NCBI RefSeq assembly: GCF_035582795.1
Contig: NC_134365.1
Location: forward strand, 81,077,635-81,141,634
Length of the DNA: 64,000 nt
Source of the DNA: Mycteria americana
Taxonomy: Eukaryota; Chordata; Aves; Ciconiiformes; Ciconiidae
Direction of reading: 5' to 3'
Shown here: positions 1 through 12,243 of the stretch, piece by piece
How the letters are laid out: every line of letters begins with the position of its first letter
How positions within the stretch are numbered: the first letter of the stretch is position 1
Translations under genes and position numbers: made by a program
The notes under the pieces: generated by a model
Seen by the model: only the letters and a program-made list of their open reading frames with translations
What the model was told of the DNA's origin: nothing
The model's database searches: none

Positions 1-1384
1 ACAGAGTTCCTCACCTCGCTAGTATGGCAGACTGTTTGGAAATGAGCAATCTGGGCTCAAATCGGTGCAGGGTAAAGCCGGCTCAGCAAGAAGCCACATT
101 TCTCCAGTTTGCGTGTCTCACAACATCGCATTCCCTTTTCCTGTTTGGACTGTGATTTTAGGTCACAAAACTATGCAACACTTCTTGCACAAGGCAAAGC
201 GTGCCTTTAAGTGAGTCTTATGTCAGTTCTAGCCCATGCCATCCAACCTGTGACCCAAGCAGCGTTTCTACCTCTGCTTTCTGCTGGCTGGGACAAAGCA
301 AAGTAACACAACTGTCACAAAACTGAAGTGGCCAGATGAAGAAAATAAAAATCCAATTGACTGACACTCTCAAGGCAGTGAAACATTTGTAAACAGAAGC
401 AAGTTATGAGGATACGTTTTCCTGGATCCTTAGTGCACATACAGGTACATATGGGGATGAAGATCTTACATATTTTTTTAAAAAAAATTTACATCCTCAG
501 TTTAACAGGTTCAGCCGGAAAACTTGCATCTTACTTATAAAATAATTTTACATGCTTCAGTTTGAAATGTTTGTTGTATATCTTAATTGCAAGAGAAGTC
601 ATGAATTCAAACTAATTTACAGATAGTTTATTAAAAGTCCTGTTACAGCAACTGGTCAATTGTGTTTAGCAATGGGAAATCCCAGGTCAGCAGATGTTTT
701 AATTATTAGATATATTATACAAATCTAAATATACAAAATCTTAAATAAATTAAATTCTGGAAAAAGTACAAACTTTACTTTAACAACCCAAAGAAGATAA
801 TTGAAAGAAACTTATTTAGTGAGAGTTTCATGTAGCAACACAAGAAAAACACCAGGTTCACGTAGACAGCCATTAGGCTGACAAAATGTGATTTTCTATT
901 TGCCCTGACTCTACTGCTATAGAGCCAGTGCTTTTAAGCATGTCCAGATAAATGGAAGCATATAGCAGTGAAACGCATATTGCTCTAAACTACAAAAATT
1001 ATTGGAAAAATTACTATACCAAGCCTTAATTAAACCTATTAAAAAAAACCCTATCTTTGCAACCTGGTTGGCAGGTGTGCTTCCCCTCAAAGAGCAGTCA
1101 TTATATACTGGCCTCAGGCTCTCTGTAGACAGGCTGGAAGGTATCAAAAGACTCTGCCATTATGCAAGGGGGGAAAAAAGTGAACTTGATAGTTGTGTCC
1201 ATTTTTTTTCAGAGAGGAAAAAAGTATTCTAAAAAAAAAGTAAATTTTTTTAATTTCTTTTAACATGTCCTGTCATGAGTTTTGATTCTCTTTTATTTGT
1301 ATCAAAGGCTGCCAGATACCAAACCCACTGAACTCAATGAAAACTTTTCCACTGACTCTAGTGGGAATTGGCTCTAGCTCTTCT

Positions 1385-1424
1385 GTGAGCTAGACAGTTT
1401 GTTCGTGAACTAGACAGTTTGTTT
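1385..1424. repeat. Two-copy 20-bp tandem duplication
   Basis: The unit GTGAGCTAGACAGTTTGTTC at 1,385-1,404 is followed directly by a second copy at 1,405-1,424 with two substitutions (GTGAACTAG... and a final T). There are only two copies, so this is a local duplication rather than a satellite. Confidence 0.85.
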
Positions 1425-4400
1425 TGATGGGTAAATTGCTGACTTAAAGTCCAAGTAATAACAGGAAAATAAAGCAGCTGAGAAACTACAGAACTCTAAA
1501 ACGGAGTCTGTTAAAAGTACGTAATCTTTAATGTGCAACTTTCAGTTTGGGTATATTTCTTATCTTCTAAATGCTTACTGCGCACTGTCTCAGCCTTCAC
1601 TCTTGTACGATAGAAGTTTAGGATCAGATAGAAGATAAGGGTCAGAAGACCCTTAAAAAAGAACTCAAACCAGTCATATATGGTGACTGGGTAAAAAGCA
1701 TGTAAAGAACATAAGGCAAGTGGGCTACCAGTCAAGAATCCTTTTCAATAACACTACTACCTTAACATATAGCTATATGTTAAGTTTCTGAAAGCATTCT
1801 GCCCATGGCTTGAAAGTAATAAACTTAACATTAATGTCACCTCAAGTTATTATGATTGAAATCCTATTGTGACAGGAACAGCTCCATTGGGCAGGGGAGG
1901 AACAACATTTTTATCAATTACAGCCTTTTGTTTTGTTTTAATTCTCTCTGTTTCTGGTACTATCAGACTTTGGGACTCTTCCTCATGACCTATCTAAACA
2001 AGAGAAACTGGCAGACTCCTGCTTTAGGTAAACACTTTATCTCCTCCCCTTCCTGGTGACTGCTCTTACCATTCAGCTACTATGAGGTGTTGAAATACCC
2101 ATTTCATTTCTAATCATAGTTTGTAAAAAGGCAAAATTTAATTTCTTGACTGTTCTCTTTCTGCTGTGCTACTTGTGACTTAGATCGCAATGGTATGTAT
2201 TGACACCATGGTGTCTCATAAAATGATGCAATATAATGCTTTGCCCTAAATAGGCCACTGTGTTGCTGATCTTCAAGCTAGGAAACCATCTTAGTCACAG
2301 GATGTTCCACACTGAAATCAGGATTACGGAAAAGTGAGCCGTAATTGAGCTATGAGAACACTGCATGAAGTCAGTCACATACACACTGGTAATACTGCAT
2401 GGCTTCTTCCTCCTTGTAGATGGACTGCAACATATGGCACTGCTTGTTGCTTCTTCTTTCAAAGAAGAAAATCGAACTTTTAGCTCACTGTAAAACTAAA
2501 AAGATCTGTTCCACACTTGCCCGGTATCTTTACAGTTTCTCCATATTGTTTAAGAGAACCAAAACAACAAAAACCCTACTATCTTCCATACAAACAACAG
2601 AGGATCTCCAATATGTACGTGTAATGCTGCCACAGAACTACAGGATCCATCTTTGCCTCAGGGATTCCTGTCCCCATCCCAAATGGCTCAGATGGAGCGA
2701 AGCAGGCAACCGCAGAACTGGAAACCTGGAACTTGTGAGTTTTATTCTTCAGTTAAAATAACTCACATTTTGTAGGCACCCCTAATTTTGACTCCAAGCA
2801 ATTCCCTTGCACCATAGCAGGACACTTGTCTGAGTTCTCAGGCTTTTTCTTATATGATAGCAACTATTTTTAAAGAGGCAGATGCAGCAAGAATATATTT
2901 TAAAAACCTCTCAGAACGACACTCTAATTCTACCTCAGTTAAGGAACTGGTGGAGAGCTTCTAGAAGCCTTGCTACAATCTCTGAAAGACTTCTACCTCA
3001 CGTAAGACAACAACCTTGAAGTTGAACCTTGGTGTCATAAACGCTCAGCAATTTTGTTCCCGATGTCACTAACACCTGCTTTGTCAGGTGCCTACAGCAA
3101 TGCTCCCATGTACATTACTGCTGCATGGCAAAATGCCAACAAAATAACTTTACAGCATCTGAACATTAGAAGGTCCTGCAGGGCAGCTTTTGCAGCCTTG
3201 GCCTAAGACACCTGAGAGAGTTGATTTTTAAAACCACTTATTTTTCCACTTTCTAGAGGCAAACACAAGCACATATGAGGAAAAACACTATCTTTCCCTA
3301 CAAATTCCCTTTCACGTTTCTCAGGATGGACACCAGCACAAAAAAGAAACCCAAAAGCTGAATCAAAACACAGAGGTAGGAGTTCCTAAACTGTAGGACA
3401 CATGCCACTGCTGGCACATCAGCCATTTTCAAAGGAGTATTTGACTTCAGTGTTACTGAGCTGGGAGCTGCCAGCGGTTCAATAGCCAGTGCCAATACCA
3501 TCAGCACCAGTCCCTACCAGCACAGCCACATGTGATACTCCACAAAAAAGCCTACACAAACCCCTGCATCAGAGAGGAACTCCTGATCCAGGGATCACAG
3601 GGTGAATTCCCACTCCTGCGAGATGTTTTTTCCACCCCAACATCTATGACAGCCACAGCATTCCCTCACCAGCCTCAGAAAGATGGAAATAAAAGTTGGT
3701 CTGGACAGATGCTCATAACCTATGCTACTAGAGACTGAGTGACAACCAAGGAGAGAGAGGGCCGATCCTTGCTCAAGTTGCTACTCATCAGTAGCAAGAA
3801 ACACAAGGTGTCTACGGAGCACAAGGGAAATAAGATTTCCTAAGTGAAAGTGAGGAATGGCTATACTACTTCTGCATTCAGCAAGCAAGCCAATACATTC
3901 CAGAGATCTACAACTGTGTAATAAAGTGTAAACTCTGGGGAAAAAAATGTAACTGAGGTTACAAGAAGCCTATGTCTTGCCTGCCATTGTGCAGACCACA
4001 CAGGAGTGAGATTACAAATGCTTGTGATTTAAGAGAAGAGCTCTGTTAACAAGGGCTCATGTTCTTCAGCTGAGGGGAATGAGGGTGTCTTTTGGCTTTT
4101 CAGATGACTCAAGCAAGTGTCATCATCTCATAAGCACATCATTTCCTCACATTGGTTGGGGAGTGGAAAATCAGACTTCCCCCCACCCTCCCCAGCACAC
4201 TCCACTTTGGTGCAACAGTGGAGAGCAGCAAGGAAGTCACTCAAATAGAAACACATAGATATTTTTTTTTTTTTAAATGTCATTTATGTACCACATTCAT
4301 AAAAGAGAAGCAGTTTTAAGAATTTCACCCTGCTTTCCTTTGCTTATGTGTATGATGAGAATGGCTGCTCTCTCCTCTCCTACTTTCAGCACATCTGTAC

Positions 4401-7400
4401 TTTAGATCTATATATGCAGTCAGAACAGAATAGTGTTAATTTTCTCTTCCTTGTAGAAACAGCAGCCACGTGCATTTTAGATTACACACTGTACATTCAT
4501 GAAAAATGCAAGTATAATCCTTCGGAAAAAAAAAATGGATGAAGCAGAATTTTCTGTTCAGTGCTCTATTGACCTTCATCCTACCTCACTAATTACTTAC
4601 TCAGTTTTGATTACTAGTTCTAAAGAAAAGTCATCCCATTTCATTGTGCCCACCAATCTGAGAACTAAGGCATGGAGATACAGAGTCAAAAGGAAAATCA
4701 GCTTCCCATGAATAAGCTGCACAAACCACCTCCAGTTTAGCTTTTTAAGCTCACTCTATTTCTACACCTACTGCTCAGTGACATTTTTACCACCAGCATT
4801 CTAAGATACCTGGGCTAAGCAAGATGAATCGACCTTCCATTTAGATAATGGTAGGATACTGCTTTTTATACAAATAGTGGTATTTGAAATAATATAGTCC
4901 TTTCTACTACCAAAAAAGAAAAAAAAAAAAAAAACCAAACCACCACATTTGGTGACCTATTCAGCAATGCTCTCAAATATGTGCAATGTTCTTGCAAATA
5001 TTATCCATGCACTATTACCAGCTCTGAGCAATGAGTCAGATTATCATCACTTGCATTTACCAAGAAGCCAACCTCTTTGACATTCGCTGTGAAATAATAA
5101 ACGTTTGTTACGTGTTATAGCAGGGAAATCTAACTGATAGCATGTGAGCTCATGGGAAGTGTTAGAACATGCTGTTGACATGTTACATCACTCTATTCAA
5201 CAGCTCAAAGACTTTATTTGGGGACTCCCTTCTCCACCCATACAAGCATGAAGCTCTTCCTATTTCAAAATACTTCTTCATTTTAGGTTCACAGCATATA
5301 GTTCTGTGACACCTAGAAGGAAAGCTTACCTAATCCACTCCAAACAAATGCTATGATACATAACATTTTTAGTTTCCTATTGCCTGGGACACCAGGCAAC
5401 CAGGAAAAGTCAACAGATTTTTAAAAGATTACTCCCCCTGTATGATTTCCAAGTCAAAGCAACTGAAAATTCTGGTGTACTTTTATATGAATTTGTTATC
5501 GTTTCATGTCAAAAGCAATTACTCACCTACATTTAAGTCAAAATCTAAATGGGCTGAACAGGATGACAGAGTGGTCCACATACAACCGCCAGCAGAGGGA
5601 AATACCTAAACATAGGAAAATAAATTAAAAAAATTTCCTTATTACAAGTAAAAAAAAAAAACAAACAAAAAAACAAACAACACCCCCCCAAAACCAAACA
5701 GAAAATGGTTTTCACACTTTCAGTGTAGTCACTTGCTGTAAAACTCCCGCAAATGCATGAAAACCTAGGTGAGAAGAGATCTATGAATGCTAGCATTCAT
5801 TTAAATGGAAAGGATCTGATATAGAAAAGTACGTTATACTGATTTTGTAAAAGAAAAGAAGAAAATCACAGCCAATGTCTCCACATCTTTAAAAAGAAAA
5901 AAAGTTAGATATTCTTAAAAGAACAACAACCAAAACAAAAAACCAACCAACAATAGCCTTCCAAACAATTCGACACATCTCCTTGCTAGAAAACTAATCT
6001 GTAACTAGCATTCACAGGTGATGCATTTGCATGAATTCAAGCAAATTCACAAACTCTTGTTCAGTATCTATTAATAGAGGAGATTGCCATAAGTCAGTCT
6101 GATTACAGCATGGACAAAGACTAATGAAACAGAACATCTCAGGTAATTAATCCCACCTTACCATGCACTAAAAAAAGCCAACACTGGAAACTGGTAACAC
6201 TGGCGTCACCAATCATTACATATAGTCATACCCGTACAACCTCTATACAAAGCACCTGCTGTTCCTACATGAACAAATTAAATTATAACCTTTACATGAG
6301 GAAGTAAAAATAAACACATTAAGTGTCAATTCCAAACCGTTTCCTGGGCAGCTAAAAACAGGATTCAAATCATCGCTATCAAGAGATGACAGCTCCACTT
6401 AATCACTGTAACATAAACCATGACAATAAATTATTGCCAAGTACTGCCTTATTATGAAATCCAGGAGTGGCTCCAAACCACGTAGTAAATGATATGACAA
6501 CCATGAAGAGCCACCGTAGCAGATGGCTGAGCACATTATGACAGTGGGTGAACAGATTCAAAAGCCCCGTCATCTCGTAAAGAAAGGAGCTACAAGAATC
6601 ACCTCTCTGTCTTCAGGCAACTGCTCTAAAAGCCTTGCAAACGCCAACAGCAGAACATGGGGCTAGAGCCCTTCAGACAGATAATTAAAGAGTTTGCTAC
6701 CCAGACCACGCTCTGCTCACTGGGACAGACATCTTGGCTGGGATCCACATGTTTGTCCCTAGGAGGTCCCAGACTGGAGATCCTCTCACTTGTCCATCTT
6801 TAGCACACCGGCGTACGTACGTGAGAGCAGCAGGGCAGAGAGGCGGACGAGAAGATCTGTTGAGGATTGTGCCAGGTCTGTTTCGCCCTCTGCCTGCTCC
6901 AGCAAGAGGCTCTGCAGATCTCTCTTACTCCTTCCCCCAGTCCAGCAGCACAAGCCCGGCAGAAGGCAACGGAGGACAAAGAAAAAGCTCATCCTACTCA
7001 TCGTATTTGTCACTATCCCCTTTTCTAATCTCATTCCTGGAAATTAAAACTAACCTAGTGCTAAACACTGATTAGGCTCTTCCTACAAACAAGACCCTAT
7101 GATCAGAGACCACCTTGTGACAGTCCAGGGAAACAAAGTACTGGGACAAAAAGCATCTCCCTTTTTGTTCCTTAGTGCTTCACGTGCAGTTTCTGAAGTC
7201 TCTCTGAAAACCGCCAGGTAGTCTTCACGTTCACTAGTACCTGCCATCTGTGCCTCTCCAAAGTCCTTACAAATAAACTAGCTACCACCTCAGGAAACTA
7301 TATACTATTTTTCCCCACTTTATAAATAGAAGTAAATCAGGAGTTTAAAGCAGCCCCCAAGAGCCCTCATTTCACCATTGGGCACAATTAATTCTGCTGA

Positions 7401-8096
7401 ATTAATTTCAACATAGTTTACTGGAAGGAGGTGTCACATTTTCAGAACAGGATCCACTCATGATTGAAGACCGAGCTGCTTCAAGTTCAGCCATAAGCAT
7501 TAAGTGCATTTGGAAATTCCCTGGCAATGCTGTTAAAGGAACAGACATTTCCTGTAATTTTCGGAAACATTTTATATCTCCCCTCCTCCTTTTTAGCCTT
7601 GGTGGTAAGAAGGGGGAGGGAGAGAGAGGATACCATATTACCATTAAGTGAATTATGAATGAGCCACCCAAGTTTAAAGTGGAAACTTCAGCTATTTGTG
7701 CTTAGGAGAAAGTTTAAAAAGAAGTCTTTCATCATTTAAGAGGCCAGGATTTTTCTGCTGACTTTAGGAAAAGAAATATACATCCTTTCAATTAGGGTAA
7801 ATTACAAAAGGATACAAACTTGCCTTTTTACTTACTTCTGGCAAGTAAGAAGTCCTCCAGGCCTTATTTAAATACCTTTTTCTATTTTCCAGAATTAGAA
7901 ATGGAAGCCTTTTTTTCTCCTCTCTTTCTCAGGTCCTTCCCTAAACTGCAGCTAAATGAACCCAACCAGTCGGGTCACACAGAGCGTTCCTCCCACAGCT
8001 ACAGAGCTGTGGGGCATCAAGCAAGCTAGAAGCCAGGGAGAGACTGAATAGTCAAGCAAGACAGCATTCTTCTAAGGACTTCAGTACCTACCTCTC

Positions 8097-8144
8097 CCTT
8101 CCTAAAAATCTAATCCTGTCCTTTCCTAAAAATCTAATCTTGCA
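8097..8144. repeat. Two-copy 24-bp tandem duplication
   Basis: The core TTCCTAAAAATCTAATC occurs at 8,099-8,115 and again 24 bp downstream at 8,123-8,139, with flanking pyrimidine-rich bases also shared. It is a short direct duplication in AT-rich intron-like sequence and no function is suggested. Confidence 0.8.
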
Positions 8145-11100
8145 TGAAGTATCTGGCATAAAATTTATAAAACTGACAATAAGTTATAAAATTATGTTAT
8201 TTATCGATGTAATCTGAGTCTGAGGAGATCCAACCCAAAGCCACAGCATGTAACGTAAGAATTCACAAACCGAATTAAAACCGGAGGACAGCTGCCTATC
8301 CTTACAAAACACATCATGAGTGCTATTTGGGTCCTGTATACCGAATGGTGAAGATTCTTCATTTAGTTTTAACAACTAGCAAAGTCCATGCCTGCCAGTC
8401 TCTATCAGCAACTGTATTTTAGCATTTGATTCAGAGACACAAAGTGCAAAAAGGGAAAACCTTAAAGGGCTGAACTACTTTATAAATCCTCAAACTGCTG
8501 AAAATCCAGCATCTCCTTACTCTTTGTAGAACGAGACTGCTTTACAGCAGCCCCTTTCATGATACCAAGGTTTCCATCTACTACACAATCCGCACATCCC
8601 GAATCGACTGACCGTGTTCTGCCTCTCTGCAGACCGATGCGAACAGTGACTTTCGTATTTTACATAGTTATCTTTTTGCTGAGAAACAGATTAAAAGGAG
8701 GAGGAGTGCTCTGAAGAGTAGCGCTAAATAAACATCAAGCGCAGCAGTTGTAATAGACCATGCTACCTCTTTAAAAAGCTTCCCATGAAAGAAGGTAAAG
8801 TGGGACCTCAGAGCCTTCAGATAATGGTTAGCCTTTAAGTTTAAGGCCCTTTGCCTAGTAAGAGACTTTAAGGGGGAGACGTTCAAATAATATGGGCCCG
8901 CAAATAAGGAGCCAAAAAATTTATTTTAAAAAAAAAAAAAAAAAAGCAACTCTGATCTGCTTTGTGGTCACTGTATGATGAAAACAGAAGGTGGATCTGA
9001 AGCCTTCATATAAGAGCCAGGACGGATTAAAGGCAGAGGATAATGATGGTAATTTTATTAGGGAAATAAATCAGAATAGCTTCTGGGCAAGGCAGGGGTG
9101 AATTTCTTGCAACAGACTTTTTAATGACTATTCTCTTAAATTAAATTCAATGACTAAAGATCACAGTGAGTCAATCTCCTTTAAGAAGAGAGACATGTAA
9201 ACTGCTTCCACGGTACTCTGTGGGTTAAAATGTTCTGGTCTTTCACCCATTTGAGGAAATGACACCAGTTCTCCAGGAAGGCAACATGCACATTCAACCC
9301 CTTCACATCAGGGCATGAGAAAGTTTGGAAGGAATTTCTTTTATTTTTTTATTTTTTTTTAAACTGTCAACATTAATACTTTGTTTCTTCCTGCTTGTGT
9401 CTGAAAACACCGTGCTGTGCCGCGCTGCATGCATGTCCTGTCAGCTGTACAGAGAAACATCTAGAAGTTAAAAAAACCCCAACCTAATAAGCGTTAATTA
9501 AATCTGTTGTCAGACTCATTTAAAAAACCCTCTGCATGCTGAAAAAACAATTACTATTGTAAGCAGTGTATGCTACATAGCGATAAAAGCGCACAGAAGC
9601 ATCTTCAGAAGGGATGCTGGGCCCAGTAAAACATCTACATTACACATATGTAAGCTCAGCCCTACTCAGTAAAGCGGTTAAGTTTAATTGGGTTTCTCCT
9701 TAAATGACATTTATATGGCACGGAAACAGAATAGATGGTGGAAAACAGTGAGTCCACAAACACGGTACAGCCTGACTATCTCGAAGCGGGGGTAGAGAAA
9801 GAAACATTGAGGTATATGGTGTACAGCAATGGCTCCCAATTAATATGGTGGAATAATTCAAGTTGTTAGGCACTCCCAGAAATTAAACAGTTGCAGAAAT
9901 CCTGTTAAGAGGTCTCCCATTCTGGGCTGTGCAGAGTAGGAAGGGGTCAGGCTATGACATGGAGTGACTGCTGAACTGCAGATGCGGCCCAGAAAATAAA
10001 CTAACAAACTCCTAGATCCAGACGATTGGGACCTAAATCTCTCACCATGGTGTAAGACTCCTGATAGCTCACACACTGGGAACAGAACATATTTTCATAC
10101 CTAATTTGTTACCCACAAAGGTAATTCTGATGGCCTGCTTATTACAATTGCTTTCAAATTTTAATTTAATTGACAAGACGGTACCAACAGGGCCTCAGTT
10201 CAGGACAAAAGTAGAAGTCATGGTATCTCACCGAGCTATACTCCAGGTAACATGTCCTGGTACATCTTTCCCAAAGGATCCCAAGTGTTTCTTTGAATTT
10301 GAATCATGTTATACAAGACCTGCAGCTGTGCCAAAGCCACATTTCTAGCATGGTAACTACACGGCTGAAAAGAGAAGCCATATATATCTTTACAACGGAA
10401 GAAGAGAGCAGAGGGTGACTTATGTTCCCCAGCTGTGCCTCTTACATCACTATAAGCATTACCATTTAAGTAGAGGAAGAAGAGTGACACAACCACAAAA
10501 TATATTAATCCCCCTTAAGAACAACTAACAAAATGTGACCACCATTACATCTAGTTTGCAAGAATTAAAAGGGACCAGGATTATTTAAATTTTGAAGAGC
10601 AAAAGCATGCAATACCAAACTAAGGGAGTAAATTCTGTTGTTATTATCGGATATGCGCTTTAGTCAAAGACCACGATCAACAAGAAATGTTTTGTAGCAA
10701 CCTCGCTGGGCTTCTATCAGGATTTTGAATAGCAAAGAGAAACAAAACATATTCCCTTAGATTACATTTGTATTATCCTGTTTGAAGTATGCTTACATGT
10801 ATGCACAGCTCTGTACAAATCTATAAACAAGATTTTATATTTCTCCAGAATTTGTAGAGGTGCTCTGTTTTACACAGTCCTTTAAAAAGCAACTAGAAAG
10901 GCATTGATTGTTCTCAAAGTAATCCCAAGCTAGGAGAGTTCAATATACTTCTGCAATAACTGAAGCAATATATCAACAGAATGGATCAACTTCGGTGCAT
11001 GCGGAGCCAACTAAAATACTTGGAAAGAAGTCTATCATCTGCAAACTGCAAGATCCTTGTATTTCTTAGGTATTCAGCAATGGAAGAAGCAACAGTTATT

Positions 11101-11804
11101 TGTCAATGATGATGGATACATCAATAAGTAATACTGATTAGTTTTATAACAACTTACTCATTATACATAAATTCCTGTTGATGCTGCTGGCAAGTGTTCT
11201 GATCATTTTCAGACAGACTTCCAGTCTGCATGTGAGCAGCACATAGGAATGAGTTAGGTTTTGGTATGCAATCCTGAGGTTTTTACCTCCAGGAAACTGA
11301 TCCTGAAGGATAAAGGTATATGATGGGTGGTCCTTAATCACTTCCTTTATGTGAAGATTGAGGTCAGAGTAGAAAAAGAGCCAAGGAAGGAAGTCTGCAG
11401 CACCCCTCAAACACACACACACACCTTCCTGAACAACTCCTTCGACAGTTTAGAGGGTTAAGTTGTAGTTTAAATTAAGTAGTCAGAGGTTGGGATAGAA
11501 ATAAACAGCTTGCACAAGCAACACACTGTGCTATTAAGTTTTCAGAAGTGACTTAAAAATTAGGTCAGTCTAATTTGTGGCTGATACTTTGTTCTTTCAC
11601 TACTATGAACTCACAATGATGTCAGTCTCATGTTCGAACATGCCACATTTAGCAGCATACAGGCTTCCTGAGAGACTCTCTCAGCCTTCCTTTGTGCAAA
11701 ATGCTTCTGCCAGATTCTTAGCTCATACTTCACTGACTCAGGCATGCCACTCCAGTTTCAAGGGAGTTACACTGGCTTCCTGTCAAATCCTGCACACTTC
11801 GGGG

Positions 11805-11812
<8 letters not shown>

Positions 11813-11835
<23 letters not shown>

Positions 11836-11838
11836 TTT
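11813..11838. repeat. Poly-T tract of 26 nt
   Basis: An uninterrupted run of T lies about 60 bp upstream of the CR1 fragment that starts near 11,898. It is a simple repeat. It is not the CR1 tail, because CR1 copies end in short ATTCTRTG-type repeats rather than poly-A. Confidence 0.9.
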
Positions 11839-11897
11839 AAGCAACATCGAGAAGAGAACTGCCCATTAAAAGGTGTGGGAAACAGGTGATTTGAACT

Positions 11898-12243
11898 AAT
11901 TCAATCCACCTTTCAATACTTAAAGGAAGCTTATAAGAAAGACAGAGAGAGACTTTTTACCAGGGCCTGTAGTGACAGGACAAGGGACAATGGTTTTAAA
12001 CTGAAAGAGGGGAGGTTTAGACTGGACATAAAGAAGAATTTTTTTTACGATGAGGGTGGTAGGACACTGGAGCAGGTTGCCCAGAGAAGTTGTGGATGTC
12101 CCATCATGGGAAGTGTTCAAGGTTAGGGACGGGGCTTTGAGCAACCTGATCTAGTGGAAGACGTCCCTGCCCACAGCAGGGGGGTTGGACAAGGTGATCT
12201 TTAAAGGTCCCTTCCAAGACGAACCATTCTATGATTCCATGAT
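11898..12243 (+). mobile_element. CR1 LINE, 5'-truncated 3' end
   Basis: The segment carries the standard order of CR1 3'-end landmarks: a stretch reading like GTGACAGGACAAGGG, then GGAGGTTTAGACTGGACAT, GAGCAGGTTGCCCAGAGAAG, GGGGTTGGACAAGGTGATCT, and the terminal CCATTCTATGATTCCATGAT. CR1 is a non-LTR retrotransposon common in birds and other sauropsids, and most copies are severely 5'-truncated like this one. It covers the last part of ORF2 and the 3' UTR and is defective. The insertion is in sense orientation to the plus strand, antisense to the inferred host gene. Confidence 0.95.

Larger units (their letters stand above)
1..11890 (-). other. Putative intronic sequence of the minus-strand gene (DUSP16 by synteny)
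   Basis: AT-rich, non-repetitive sequence with scattered A/T homopolymers (for example near 4,270, 4,920, 5,650 and 8,927). I see no open frame that resembles a known protein on either strand, and the short ORFs look like chance. It is assigned to an intron only because a minus-strand promoter lies at about 35.6 kb and no minus-strand terminal exon was seen. Local items are a 20-bp tandem duplication at 1,385-1,424, an 8-bp-arm hairpin at 5,380-5,399, a 24-bp tandem duplication at 8,097-8,144 and homeobox/octamer-like AT-rich blocks near 6,000-6,150, 9,030-9,100 and 9,480-9,560. Confidence 0.45.

Noticed and set aside
5527..5553. 27-nt minus-strand microexon between a TCATCCTGTTCAG acceptor and a GTGAGT donor
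   Set aside because: Both signals are good, but 27 nt with in-frame stops and no support is more likely chance in a long intron.
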